Shown: positions 1 to 8,043, counted from the stretch's first letter. The stretch: DNA of 13,009 bases from Balneolales bacterium (GCA_007131625.1 SLQC01000396.1:1-13009); one strand, 5' to 3'. Notes: generated from the letters alone by a model not told the origin. Made by a program: numbers and translations.

Positions 1-3000
1 CACTTGCTCTGATCCTTTTTCTGCAGTCCTGTCGAATCTTCGAACCGGTCATAGAACCCGAGCCCGTTTTAGAAGAACCCGCCCAACAGGAAATCCTGGA
101 AGCGGTAAATGATATGTTGGCGGAGGTGTACGAAACGGGGTATCCGGTTGACCTGGTAACCGCCGTTCATGTATCTCGCATTGAAATAGAAGTGGAAGCT
201 CGCACTATCGATGTGTTTTTTAACGACCGGTTTTCTTATTCCCCTCTGCGACCTGAAACGACCAGGGCTTTTTACGACCTGCTTGACGAACACATACCGC
301 GCCGCTTCAGCAATTATGATGTGTATTTTTTTTCTCTCGGAGAACCGATCGACAATCTGATTCCCAATCTCTACCGGACAACACGCGATGAATATGACCG
401 GACCCGCATGCCGTATGCCGATGAAATCCGGCCTCGACCGGTTGTCCAAAGAAACGACCGCCATTTTTTGCCGCGTCAAGGTCTCGAAGGTCGGCAGATT
501 GCTTTGTGGCATAGCCACGGCTGGTACTACAATCAGCAGAAAAAACGTTGGGAATGGCAGCGGCCCCGCTTGTTTCAGACGGTCGAAGACCTGCTTCCGA
601 TGTCGTTTACACTCCCATACCTGGTTCCGATGCTCGAAAATGCGGGGGCTTATGTGTGGATTCCACGTGAGCGCGACATGCAAAGTAATGAAGTAATCGT
701 CGATTTTGACAGCTCATCGTATAACAGCCGTATAGAAATTCGCGGTGTGCCGGATGTTGACCCAGAAGCGGGAGAGAGTTCCTGGCCGTCTTCGGAACCC
801 GGCTTTGCAATCGGATCGCCACCCTATGAAACAGGTGTAAATCCATTCCGGCAGGGCTCTTACCGGATGCATCGTTCATCGGCAGCAGGAGGGGCGAGCG
901 TACAGTGGATCCCGGAGATCCCGGAAAAAGGATCATTCGCGGTCTACATTTCGTATGTATCGCTGGAGGAATCGGTTGATGATGCACAGTATACGGTCTA
1001 TCACCGGGGTGGTCGCAGTGGTTTTACCGTCAATCAAACCATCGGAGGGGGAACCTGGATCTATTTGGGGCATTTTGAGTTTGACGAGGGTGTGAATCCT
1101 GACCGGGGCCGCGTGGAACTCACCAATCAGAGTACAAATTCAAGTGCAGTAACTGCAGACGCAGTCCGTTTTGGCGGGGGGATGGGCAATATCGAGCGGG
1201 AAGGGCAGACCGGCGGCCGTCCGCGCTATCTGGAAGCGGCGCGCTACAACATGCAGTTTTCCGGCATGCCCGATTCGCTGGTATACGGAGTGAGCGAGGG
1301 GCAGTCGGATGTGGTTGACGATTTTCGGGGTCGCGGAGAGTGGGTCAACTACCTGAAAGGCGCGCCATATGGCCCCAACCTGGATCGTGATACACCCGGA
1401 CTTGGTATTCCGATCGACCTGTCGTTGGCATTTCACACCGACGCCGGTATCACCCGAAATGACACCGTCGTGGGGACACTCATGATTTACAGCATCGAAG
1501 ACCTGGACTCGCTGCGGAGATTTCCCGATCAGATTTCCCGTCTGGCCAACCGCGATTTTGCCGATATTATGCAGACCGAACTGGTCAATGATATCCGTGA
1601 CACCTGGGACCCGGCCTGGAACCGTCGTCATCTGTTCAATCGCATGTACAGTGAAGCGGTGCGCCCGAATGTACCGGCTGTGTTGCTGGAACTGCTTTCC
1701 CATCAGAATTTTCTGGATATGCAATTCGCACTCGATCCCCGTTTCCGGTTTGATGTCAGCCGGACCATCTATAAATCGATGCTCCGGTTCATCGCCGACC
1801 GCTATCAGTTAGAGTATGTTGTGCAGCCTTTGCCGGTCAGCCACTTCCGGGTTATCCCGAACGGCAATAACGAGGTGTTGCTGCGATGGCACGCTGTGAG
1901 TGATTCGCTGGAACCGACCGCTGATCCAGATCGATACATAGTCTATAAAAAAAAGGGGGATGTCCCATTTGACGCCGGCCGGTTGACAAATGAGCCGGAA
2001 ATACTGATGACGGATATGGAACCCGGGGTGATGTACCAGTTCAAGGTGGTGGCGGTTAACGATGGAGGCAAAAGTTTCCCATCGGAAACACTTGCGGTTT
2101 CCATGACGGAAAAGCCGCAACGACCCCTGCTCATTGTAAACGGATTTGAACGGATATCGGGTCCGGCCATGGTAGATGAACCGGAATTTAAGGGATTCGC
2201 CAATTTTTTCGATCGCGGTATGCCGGACCGGTATGATATTTCATTTACCGGGGATCAGTTTGACTTCGATCCCGATTCGGAGTGGCGCACGAATGATGCT
2301 CCAGGACATGGTGCCAGCTTCGCTGACTTCGAAACGCGCGTGGTGCCGGGAAATCGATTCAATTATCCCTCAGTTTACGGAGAGACGCTCCTCGAACTCG
2401 GATTACCGTTTGTCTCGGCAAGTGTTGAATCCATTAAAGCACGGCAGGTTGACATGCATCATTACGATGCCGTGATTTTGATTTTAGGCAATCAGAAATC
2501 AACTTGCCGGCCAAAACAGGACTGGTTGGACTGCGATCCCGAATTTCAGGTCTTTCCACAGCGACTCAGAGAGGAGATTGAACGGTATTTGGAGCTTGGA
2601 GGACGTATGTTTATTTCGGGAGCCCATGTCGGAACAGATGTTGCAGATCGAAGTGACAAGGATCCGGACGGAATAACTTTTATCCGGCAAACACTCCGGT
2701 TTACCCATGAGACGAACCATGCAGTGCGTACAGGAGGAATCCGTACAACGCCCGCTTTTTTAATGCCGGATGACTTTCGCTTTTCATTTAATACTGCATA
2801 TCATCCAAAAATATATCGGGTCGATGCTCCTGATGCGATCGAACCGTATGGTGAGCCGATGTCCCGGGATACTGGTAATAGTGGCAACAGTGGTAATAAC
2901 ACTATCATCGGCAATAGTGTCAGCGGGAATGGTAACCGGGGTACAGAAGAAAGAGACGTGGCGCCCGGGGGAGATATGGTCAAGCCATCAGACGTGGCGA

Positions 3001-3266
3001 ACTACACTGGCGCAAGGTCTTCGTTACTTGTTGAGGGTCTGGAGTTGGAATCGGCCCGCAGGGAGCTGACGCCGTCGGGGCCCGATACCGTCATCCGATA
3101 CGACGAGAACGGCTTCAGTGCCGGTGTTGGTTACCGCAGTAACCGGCATGCTGCAATAACATTCGGATTCCCCTTCGAGACTATTCCCAATACGTCGGAA
3201 CGGAGAGATGTGCTTTCCAGTGTATTGAACTATCTGGGTATTGAGCACAAAATAACGGATGAATAA
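1..3266 (+). CDS. Golvesin/'xanthan lyase'-type amidase-domain lipoprotein, 5'-truncated by window edge
   Basis: Probably a lipid-anchored peptidoglycan- or polysaccharide-active hydrolase; its substrate is unknown. The frame is open from base 3 and the first visible residues (LALILFLQSC) are the end of a lipoprotein signal peptide with lipobox Cys at 30-32, so the true start lies upstream of the window. In visible numbering (base 3 = residue 1) an amidase_3-like fold is split: HSHG (170-173), EDL (195) and FHTDAG (477-482) supply likely zinc ligands, and LLELLSH near 563 the likely catalytic Glu. A golvesin C-terminal-like beta domain (about 282-394) is nested inside it. An FN3 domain (about 610-701) and a C-terminal flavodoxin/GATase-like region (about 709-1082) follow. 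This architecture is often labelled 'xanthan lyase' in Bacteroidota, a name I would not trust functionally. It is convergent with the hydrolase gene to its right. Residues 956-978 are a Gly/Asn/Ser-rich insert. Confidence 0.85.
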   Translation, partial: LALILFLQSCRIFEPVIEPEPVLEEPAQQEILEAVNDMLAEVYETGYPVDLVTAVHVSRIEIEVEARTIDVFFNDRFSYSPLRPETTRAFYDLLDEHIPRRFSNYDVYFFSLGEPIDNLIPNLYRTTRDEYDRTRMPYADEIRPRPVVQRNDRHFLPRQGLEGRQIALWHSHGWYYNQQKKRWEWQRPRLFQTVEDLLPMSFTLPYLVPMLENAGAYVWIPRERDMQSNEVIVDFDSSSYNSRIEIRGVPDVDPEAGESSWPSSEPGFAIGSPPYETGVNPFRQGSYRMHRSSAAGGASVQWIPEIPEKGSFAVYISYVSLEESVDDAQYTVYHRGGRSGFTVNQTIGGGTWIYLGHFEFDEGVNPDRGRVELTNQSTNSSAVTADAVRFGGGMGNIEREGQTGGRPRYLEAARYNMQFSGMPDSLVYGVSEGQSDVVDDFRGRGEWVNYLKGAPYGPNLDRDTPGLGIPIDLSLAFHTDAGITRNDTVVGTLMIYSIEDLDSLRRFPDQISRLANRDFADIMQTELVNDIRDTWDPAWNRRHLFNRMYSEAVRPNVPAVLLELLSHQNFLDMQFALDPRFRFDVSRTIYKSMLRFIADRYQLEYVVQPLPVSHFRVIPNGNNEVLLRWHAVSDSLEPTADPDRYIVYKKKGDVPFDAGRLTNEPEILMTDMEPGVMYQFKVVAVNDGGKSFPSETLAVSMTEKPQRPLLIVNGFERISGPAMVDEPEFKGFANFFDRGMPDRYDISFTGDQFDFDPDSEWRTNDAPGHGASFADFETRVVPGNRFNYPSVYGETLLELGLPFVSASVESIKARQVDMHHYDAVILILGNQKSTCRPKQDWLDCDPEFQVFPQRLREEIERYLELGGRMFISGAHVGTDVADRSDKDPDGITFIRQTLRFTHETNHAVRTGGIRTTPAFLMPDDFRFSFNTAYHPKIYRVDAPDAIEPYGEPMSRDTGNSGNSGNNTIIGNSVSGNGNRGTEERDVAPGGDMVKPSDVANYTGARSSLLVEGLELESARRELTPSGPDTVIRYDENGFSAGVGYRSNRHAAITFGFPFETIPNTSERRDVLSSVLNYLGIEHKITDE
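2868..2938 (+). repeat. Gly/Asn/Ser low-complexity insert in the lipoprotein gene
   Basis: The DNA iterates codons of the type GGT AAT AGT and encodes GNSGNSGNN followed by a looser GNSVSGNGN stretch. It lies between the conserved-looking segment DAIEPYG and the final block ending in ITFGFPFETI, so it looks like an expanded surface loop or linker. The imperfect codon repeats suggest expansion by slippage. Confidence 0.6.
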
Positions 3267-3322
3267 GCAGAATCTGCTGAACAATACATGGAATCATCAT
3301 ACTACAGTCAGTGATGTCACTG
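3266..3322. promoter_or_regulatory. Two short perfect hairpins after the lipoprotein stop codon
   Basis: AGCAG/CTGCT (3266-3270 and 3274-3278, loop 3) begins in the stop codon. CAGTGA/TCACTG (3309-3314 and 3317-3322) follows about 30 bases later. Neither is followed by a T-run on either strand, so they are weak candidates for transcript-end or processing structures between convergent genes. They may have no function. Confidence 0.3.
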
Positions 3323-3323
3323 G

Positions 3324-3572
3324 CAATGATGCTTAGGTGATGTCCTGCCATTCGCTGTTATTGATATCCAGCTATTTCATCCGTAAACATCCGCATACTT
3401 CGAATATTTGTCTGTGCCAGCGACCCCAGTCCCGCCCCGTAGAAGCCTCGCTCCGCACCGCCCTACAATAGAACCGGCTCACCATGGTATTGCCAACCGA
3501 ATCTTCTGCCCGGAAAATTTATTTTCGTCATTATTATTCCTTTCCTTTTTTTTAAAAAAACCGACGTACCCG
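3324..3572 (-). pseudogene. Heavily deleted tandem copy of the adjacent glycoside-hydrolase-like gene
   Basis: This gap contains four pieces of the intact neighbour in the correct order and orientation. (1) The leader: 3529-3543 is identical over 15 bases to 5117-5131, followed by a similar T/A tract. (2) An N-terminal piece near 3460-3509 reads WQYHGEPVLL then a TAG stop then GG, against WQYKGEPVLLLGG in the intact protein (residues about 69-81). (3) 3374-3440 reads AQTNIRSMRMFTDEI against AQTQIRSLRMFTDEM (about 394-408); 3374-3395 and 3853-3874 are identical over 22 bases. (4) 3333-3371 reads LDINNSEWQDIT and stop, against LDIINSEWREPAT. Most of the barrel is gone, the pieces are in different frames and a nonsense codon is present. 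The gene was therefore tandemly duplicated and one copy then decayed by internal deletions. It cannot encode a functional protein. Confidence 0.85.
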
Positions 3573-5075
3573 TTAATCTGCTTTCAGTAATACAGCCCAG
3601 GGGCCATCACCCGGAGGGTTCAGTACCGCTGTTCCGCCTCCGCCAATGGTGGCAGGTTCTCTCCATTCACTGTTTATGATATCCAGCCAGCGCACTGAGA
3701 GTTGACCGGAAGCGTCCGACACATCCAGGGTTACCGATCCTCCGTCCGGAAAATAGACGGCATATTGACGGCCGATTTCTGCAAAAGCATACGCCTCGTT
3801 TTCCTCTCTGTTCGAGAGCAGGTGGTTTGCCGGCTCACTCACAAATACTTCCATTTCATCCGTAAACATCCGCAGGCTTCGAATCTGCGTTTGCGCAAGT
3901 GGCAAAAGACCGATACCAGCCGGATTGAATGGATTGGCGGTACGATGAAAGCGGGATGTAGCAAATCCACCGAATATGTTCCGCCACAGGCTTCGCGTTC
4001 CTTCTTCAAAGCTGTAGCCGTGGTGTGGTCCACCGTAGATTTTTACATTATTAATAGGCCGCTGACCGTCGGCCAGGCGTTCGTTGCGCACCTTCTGGGC
4101 ATTATCCCACTGGGGCTGTCCCCGCTGATGGGTATTCTGGGAAACATCGAGATAGGTGTATAAATCCGGTTTTTCAATGGTACCATCGTGTATAGGATCC
4201 GAAAGGTCCCGGGCATTCCACATCTCCGTCACATGAATAAGAACGTCCTTCTCCAGGGCTCGTTTCAAAAAGAAATAAGCCCAGTAGTCGCTCCACATGG
4301 GTGACTCATTCGTCTCATTGCTCACACAATATAGCACATGGGGATAGGCAAGAGAATAGGAGAGCAATTTGTCAGCATGGGCCCGCTGGAATTCCAGCAA
4401 AAGCGGATTGTCTTCGAATTCCGGAGGTGTCCGTAAAATAGGATTTTCGCGTTGACCGGGATGGGTTTCAATCACTTCGGGAAGTCCGCTTTCTTCGGAA
4501 GTGTAGTTGATATTGTTTTTCGGGTTGTAGGGATTGAGGTTCCACGGGTCCCTGGCATAATCAAAACGGTCCCATTTTTCAATCTGGACGATAATATCCC
4601 GTTCGTAAGTCAGTTCCAGAAAATTCTCAAAACGTTGCCAGTATTTATCGTTCCAGTTGTTCAGATCGTACAGACCGTCCTCGTTTTTTTTAAATGGCCA
4701 GGGATTGCCATGATCCCGGCTAGACATGACATTTCGGACGTAGTTGCCACCGTTTTTCACCATGAGATCGAGATGAGACTCCAGTCCAAACGGCCAGATG
4801 TCCGGATGATTAAACAGGTTGTCCATGTCGGTGCCCCCCAGCAATAAAACCGGCTCTCCTTTATACTGCCAGTAGCGGGGATTTTCTGCATAGGGTTGAA
4901 GCCGGTCCGGATCCCGGGTTACGTTTTCATAATAATTCAGTTGACGATATGCGAGGTAGGATTCGGTAATCAACTCATCTCTCAGTTCCAGCTTTTCTGT
5001 ATTTTTGTCGTTTTGAGCATAAACTACCCAAGGTATCATAAGAACGACCAGTAGAATGTGTAAATAAGTTTTCAT
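3573..5075 (-). CDS. Secreted TIM-barrel glycoside-hydrolase-like protein (DUF4038/GH5-like)
   Basis: This is a 500-residue protein with a Sec signal peptide (MKTYLHILLVVLMIP, cleavage likely after VYA at residue 20). The body looks like a clan GH-A style barrel. NPRYWQYKGEPVLLLGG (about 65-81) is the entry strand. Next come GGNYVRN and a helix-rich middle. VLYCVSNETNES (about 247-258) carries an Asn-Glu pair typical of an acid/base position, and VTEMWN (E284) is a second candidate acid. The last roughly 100 residues (EPANHLL to the end) form a beta domain like the one that closes DUF4038-type proteins. The usual GH-A nucleophile Glu is not obvious near KIYGG (345-349), so mechanism and substrate are unresolved. 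I prefer the start at 5075 because the signal peptide begins there; MNPNK at 5090 is the alternative. A hairpin upstream separates it from the susCD operon, so it may have its own promoter. A decayed duplicate lies immediately downstream. Confidence 0.75.
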   Translation of the reverse strand: MKTYLHILLVVLMIPWVVYAQNDKNTEKLELRDELITESYLAYRQLNYYENVTRDPDRLQPYAENPRYWQYKGEPVLLLGGTDMDNLFNHPDIWPFGLESHLDLMVKNGGNYVRNVMSSRDHGNPWPFKKNEDGLYDLNNWNDKYWQRFENFLELTYERDIIVQIEKWDRFDYARDPWNLNPYNPKNNINYTSEESGLPEVIETHPGQRENPILRTPPEFEDNPLLLEFQRAHADKLLSYSLAYPHVLYCVSNETNESPMWSDYWAYFFLKRALEKDVLIHVTEMWNARDLSDPIHDGTIEKPDLYTYLDVSQNTHQRGQPQWDNAQKVRNERLADGQRPINNVKIYGGPHHGYSFEEGTRSLWRNIFGGFATSRFHRTANPFNPAGIGLLPLAQTQIRSLRMFTDEMEVFVSEPANHLLSNREENEAYAFAEIGRQYAVYFPDGGSVTLDVSDASGQLSVRWLDIINSEWREPATIGGGGTAVLNPPGDGPWAVLLKAD

Positions 5076-5086
5076 TTTATTGGGAT

Positions 5087-5119
5087 TCATTCGGCAGGAT
5101 TCAACGTTTTTTCGTTCAT
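5087..5119 (-). other. 10-codon upstream ORF overlapping a candidate start of the hydrolase
   Basis: The leader contains ATG followed by ten codons (MNEKTLNPAE) and TGA. The TGA overlaps the alternative hydrolase start at 5090 in an ATGA arrangement. The same upstream ATG is kept in the decayed copy at 3529-3531, though there it opens a different 22-codon frame. This could be a coupling uORF or chance. Confidence 0.3.
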
Positions 5120-5206
5120 TATTATTCCTTTGCTTGTTTTTAAAAAAATGTAGAGCCGTACCCCACATCTGAATCAGAGAATAAAAAAACGCAACCGTCC
5201 CTGAAC

Positions 5207-5247
5207 AAACAAGCGAGTGCTCACACACCGTGAACACTCGTTTGTTT
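5207..5247 (-). terminator. Strong hairpin between the DUF3823 gene and the hydrolase gene
   Basis: AAACAAGCGAGTG (5207-5219) pairs with CACTCGTTTGTTT (5235-5247) with one mismatch. Inside, TCAC (5221-5224) pairs with GTGA (5230-5233) around a 5-base loop after one internal mismatch. On the minus strand the 3' arm ends in a T-rich CTTGTTTGTT stretch, so this may be a rho-independent terminator or attenuator about 75 bases after the DUF3823 stop. On the plus strand the 3' arm also ends in CGTTTGTTT. The overlong hydrolase frame begins inside this hairpin, which supports the downstream start. Confidence 0.55.
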
Positions 5248-5323
5248 CAAAAGCTTCTGTTGGATATGGAAAAGGTAATTCTATATGATGACAAGCAATC
5301 CCGGAAAAAACAGACAGTGCCTT

Positions 5324-6013
5324 TTACGGGGTCGCCGTTTCTATCTGATCACTAAGATTCCAAAGGTTCGTGCCCTCGGCTCTTGCGGCTATTCGAATGA
5401 AATACCGGGTATCCGGCTCCAGATTGTCTACCGTCACTGTACCCTCATTTTCATCCATAGATGCCTGCCTGGTATGCCAGGAGATTCCACTGCCTGTCGA
5501 CCGACTTGGATACTGACCCGTGCTTACATACACAAGCCTCTCCTCCGCTTCATGCCCGTTGTTTTCAGTAATATTGTAGCTGACCGTGACCTCATCGGAC
5601 GAGGGACTGCCGACCAGTTCCGGGGTGTGCATCGTCAGCCACGGCGTTACCGTGATATTGTGCTCCACAGCATTTCCTGACAGATCCACCATAACCGGAG
5701 ACGGCGCATCTACCGGGCCCTCAATCCAGACCTCATAAGATTGGGGATACATTTTGTGATTGCCATAGGTGCCATCCCCTTTTACCCGCATTCGAATGGG
5801 CTCGATATCTTCCTCGCCCAATGCAATCACGGTTAAATCAGCTACGGTAATATCACCTGAGACAATATTCCCTTGTTGATCGGTTATGGTTCCGCTGATC
5901 TGGCCATCATATCCAAAATCATAGATCTCAGAATCACAACCTGATACAGATGCCAGAAATGCTGTTGCCAACAACAAAAACGCATATTTTTTTATAGTAT
6001 TGACCTTTTTCAT
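5324..6013 (-). CDS. DUF3823-type lipoprotein of a SusCD locus
   Basis: Encodes 229 residues. The signal peptide (MKKVNTIKKY, then a hydrophobic run) ends in lipobox SVSGC with Cys26, followed by acidic residues (DSE), which fits export to the outer-membrane surface. An N-terminal beta-sandwich of the carboxypeptidase-regulatory/DUF3823 type runs from GQISGTITDQQGN through GTYGNHKMYPQSYEVWIEGP (about 39-98). A C-terminal FN3-like half includes NLEPDTRYFIRIAAR (about 197-211). Such proteins commonly sit directly after susD and are thought to help glycan binding at the cell surface; their exact role is not established. It is third in the susC-susD operon, and tandem hairpins in the gap suggest its expression is adjusted separately. 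Family assignment is from remembered domain layout. Confidence 0.75.
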   Translation of the reverse strand: MKKVNTIKKYAFLLLATAFLASVSGCDSEIYDFGYDGQISGTITDQQGNIVSGDITVADLTVIALGEEDIEPIRMRVKGDGTYGNHKMYPQSYEVWIEGPVDAPSPVMVDLSGNAVEHNITVTPWLTMHTPELVGSPSSDEVTVSYNITENNGHEAEERLVYVSTGQYPSRSTGSGISWHTRQASMDENEGTVTVDNLEPDTRYFIRIAARAEGTNLWNLSDQIETATP

Positions 6014-6035
6014 GACAAAAAAATTTTAAATTGAT

Positions 6036-6111
6036 TGACTTTTCCCAACAAGTCAGGAAACCGGAGTGCATGGCACTTCACTTCAGATCCCATGGCACGC
6101 TTCCGGTTTCC
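6036..6111 (-). promoter_or_regulatory. Tandem hairpins in the susD to DUF3823 gap
   Basis: There are two adjoining inverted repeats. TGACTT/AAGTCA (6036-6041 and 6050-6055) has an 8-base loop. Directly next to it GGAAACCGGA/TCCGGTTTCC (6056-6065 and 6102-6111) is a perfect 10-bp stem whose loop has further pairing (GTGC 6066-6069 with GCAC 6095-6098). No T-run follows on the minus strand, so an attenuator, RNA-processing or mRNA-stability element is more likely than a full terminator. Confidence 0.55.
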
Positions 6112-6173
6112 AGCTCATATAAGTTTAGTGATAAATGGCTCTTATGTTCCTCACAGGAATCCACCATGATAGA

Positions 6174-7922
6174 TTAATATCCTGGATTTTCAACTAACTG
6201 TGGTTGATTTTCTCTTCTGCTGTCGGTAATCGGATTGTAGTAATGCTCGGAATTGAAGCTACGGGTAAATCCTTCGGCGGGCTCCGGAAGAAAGTAGTAC
6301 CTTCCTGATTCATGATGCCGGACAGGCCGCAACCCCCGGGGCTCAGCATTGTGTAAAACGTCCTGAGCCGTACGCCACCTTCTAAGGTCCCACCAGCGGA
6401 ATCCTTCATAAGCCAATTCATTTGTCCTTTCAGCACGAATTCTTTCCTGGGTGATACTGCCGGCATCAACCAGACTGATCCCGGCTCTTGCACGCGTCGC
6501 GTTCAGAGCATCGGCAGCCGGACCCGGATTGCCCAGTTCATATTCAGCTTCTGCGACGATCAGATACATTTCCGCCAGACGAATTTCTTTCCAATTAATA
6601 TCTCCCCTGTTATCTGCTTCCAAAGGTGTTTCATGGATGTATTTCAGAGGATACATACCTGTTCGGCCATTCGTTTCCCATCCGTGTCTTCGGGCTTCCA
6701 GCCCAAGAGCGGGAATACCATCAAATTCAACCGAAGGATCATCGACAATTTCATTCGGATCAGGTACGAGACTTGGATCTGTGCCATCCCAGGATTCAAT
6801 GGTAAACCCCCATCTCTCCTGACCGTTAAAAAGAACCGTTGCATGAAGCCTCGGATCCTTATTTAGCCATGGCTCAACAGCACTGTCATATAAATGATCG
6901 GGCCCAAATTCGGGGTCTCCGTCAGAACCGTCAACATTTTCAAATCTAAGGAGATATTCCAGTAAAGGACCGCCATATCCACCGCCCCCGGCGGAAGCTC
7001 TTGGTGGAACATTTTGATAATTCTGACCATTCGTTTTGTTTAAACCATCGTGTATAACTTCCAAGATCAGTTCATTGTGACCATCTTCCAAAAACACATT
7101 TTGGAAGTTTTCCACTCTATCGGCACTTACGTCATACAGAGCATAGATTCCGGAATCGATGATGGCGTTGGCTGCGTCTGCTGCTTTCTGATAAAATTCA
7201 TCAGCCCGGTTCTCCGGTATACCCACCACCCCGTCTACGGTGCCAAAATTGGCAATGGAGGCCGCCCATAAATTGGCTCTGGCTTTATAGGCGTAAGCAA
7301 CCGCTTTATTGAAGGCACCGGTCGCACTTTGATTGTGATCCCAGTCCATCAATTCAATCGCAGCAGCCAGTTCGCTGTCTATAAAGTCGGCAATCTGCTC
7401 TTCGGTGCTGCGTGCCAAATATTGTTCATCAATCTCTTCAAACGGATTAAGAACAACATCCACCAAAGGTACGCCGCCGTATCTCTTTTGCTTCTTCAGG
7501 TAGGCCGCAGCCCTCATCGTTCTTATCTCACCTTCCATCCGATCTTTCACCGCCTCATCAACAGGGGAGTCGGGAAAATTTTCAAGAAAGACGTTAAGTT
7601 GCCTTATGTACGAATAGTCCCAATACCCCCATTGATCATTGGCATGGGTCATTCCACCTGTAGTAAGAGCGTTCATGTTTGCATGCCCTGTATTCGTAGT
7701 CGCAATATCGGCAACAAACATAGAGTGGCGATGTGGCCAGCCATAGTCCATAAACGGGAAAGAGTCATACATTCGAGTGATATACGCTTCCATGAGATCT
7801 CTTTGCTCCCAGACATCGGCGTCACTTATCTTATCAGTTGGATCATAGTTCAGTACATCAGTACACGAATTCATGACCATGACCAACGTTCCTGCCACTG
7901 CATATTTTATTAGTTTCTTCAT
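6174..7922 (-). CDS. susD: SusD/RagB-family glycan-binding lipoprotein
   Basis: Surface lipoprotein that binds oligosaccharide and caps the SusC channel. From the MKKL start at 7922 it has 582 residues; MFNH at 7934 gives 586. The signal peptide ends in lipobox VMNSC (Cys20), followed by TDVLNYDPTDKISD, a standard SusD opening. The N-terminal SusD-like part contains the helical repeats, including the family segment RYGGVPLVD. The C-terminal RagB/SusD part carries the hallmark IRAERTNELAYEGFRWWDL near residues 495-513, followed by an aromatic-rich tail. Length is normal for the family. It follows susC by about 120 bases in the same direction and precedes the DUF3823 gene, so one operon is likely. 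Which glycan it binds cannot be told. I prefer 7922 because MKK at the start of the hydrophobic segment is typical. Confidence 0.93.
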   Translation of the reverse strand: MKKLIKYAVAGTLVMVMNSCTDVLNYDPTDKISDADVWEQRDLMEAYITRMYDSFPFMDYGWPHRHSMFVADIATTNTGHANMNALTTGGMTHANDQWGYWDYSYIRQLNVFLENFPDSPVDEAVKDRMEGEIRTMRAAAYLKKQKRYGGVPLVDVVLNPFEEIDEQYLARSTEEQIADFIDSELAAAIELMDWDHNQSATGAFNKAVAYAYKARANLWAASIANFGTVDGVVGIPENRADEFYQKAADAANAIIDSGIYALYDVSADRVENFQNVFLEDGHNELILEVIHDGLNKTNGQNYQNVPPRASAGGGGYGGPLLEYLLRFENVDGSDGDPEFGPDHLYDSAVEPWLNKDPRLHATVLFNGQERWGFTIESWDGTDPSLVPDPNEIVDDPSVEFDGIPALGLEARRHGWETNGRTGMYPLKYIHETPLEADNRGDINWKEIRLAEMYLIVAEAEYELGNPGPAADALNATRARAGISLVDAGSITQERIRAERTNELAYEGFRWWDLRRWRTAQDVLHNAEPRGLRPVRHHESGRYYFLPEPAEGFTRSFNSEHYYNPITDSRRENQPQLVENPGY

Positions 7923-7955
7923 GTGATTAAACATTTTGGATTTCCAAGGTCATAT

Positions 7956-8021
7956 GGAACACCCCTGCCGGCCATCCTGCCCTTACCCGGTGTGAGCTAA
8001 AAGCGCAACATGAGGTGTTCC
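7956..8021 (-). promoter_or_regulatory. Inverted repeat in the susC-susD gap
   Basis: GGAACACC (7956-7963) and GGTGTTCC (8014-8021) are perfect complements separated by 50 bases, which include smaller CCGG-containing pairings. In the polycistronic mRNA it would fold between the susC stop and the susD start. Gap structures here are commonly thought to set the ratio of SusD to SusC. The loop is long, so the structure is only moderately supported. Confidence 0.4.
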
Positions 8022-8043
8022 TGTTATTTATCCTTTTATTATT

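Noticed and set aside
114..116. ATG at 114 as the start of the first gene
   Set aside because: The frame is open from base 3 and encodes a lipoprotein signal peptide end with a lipobox Cys at 30-32, so the real start is off the window.
3529..5131. The matching leader sequences as terminal repeats of a mobile element around the hydrolase gene
   Set aside because: They are direct, not inverted, no transposase is present, and gene-body scraps beside the left copy show a tandem gene duplication instead.
5076..5237. 54-residue N-terminal extension of the hydrolase-like protein
   Set aside because: It begins inside a strong hairpin and precedes a textbook signal peptide starting at 5075, so it is almost surely untranslated leader.
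7329..7913. 194-codon plus-strand frame inside susD, and similar long frames opposite susC, the hydrolase and the lipoprotein gene
   Set aside because: They lie opposite genes with clear family motifs, have no recognisable domains of their own, and are explained as shadows.
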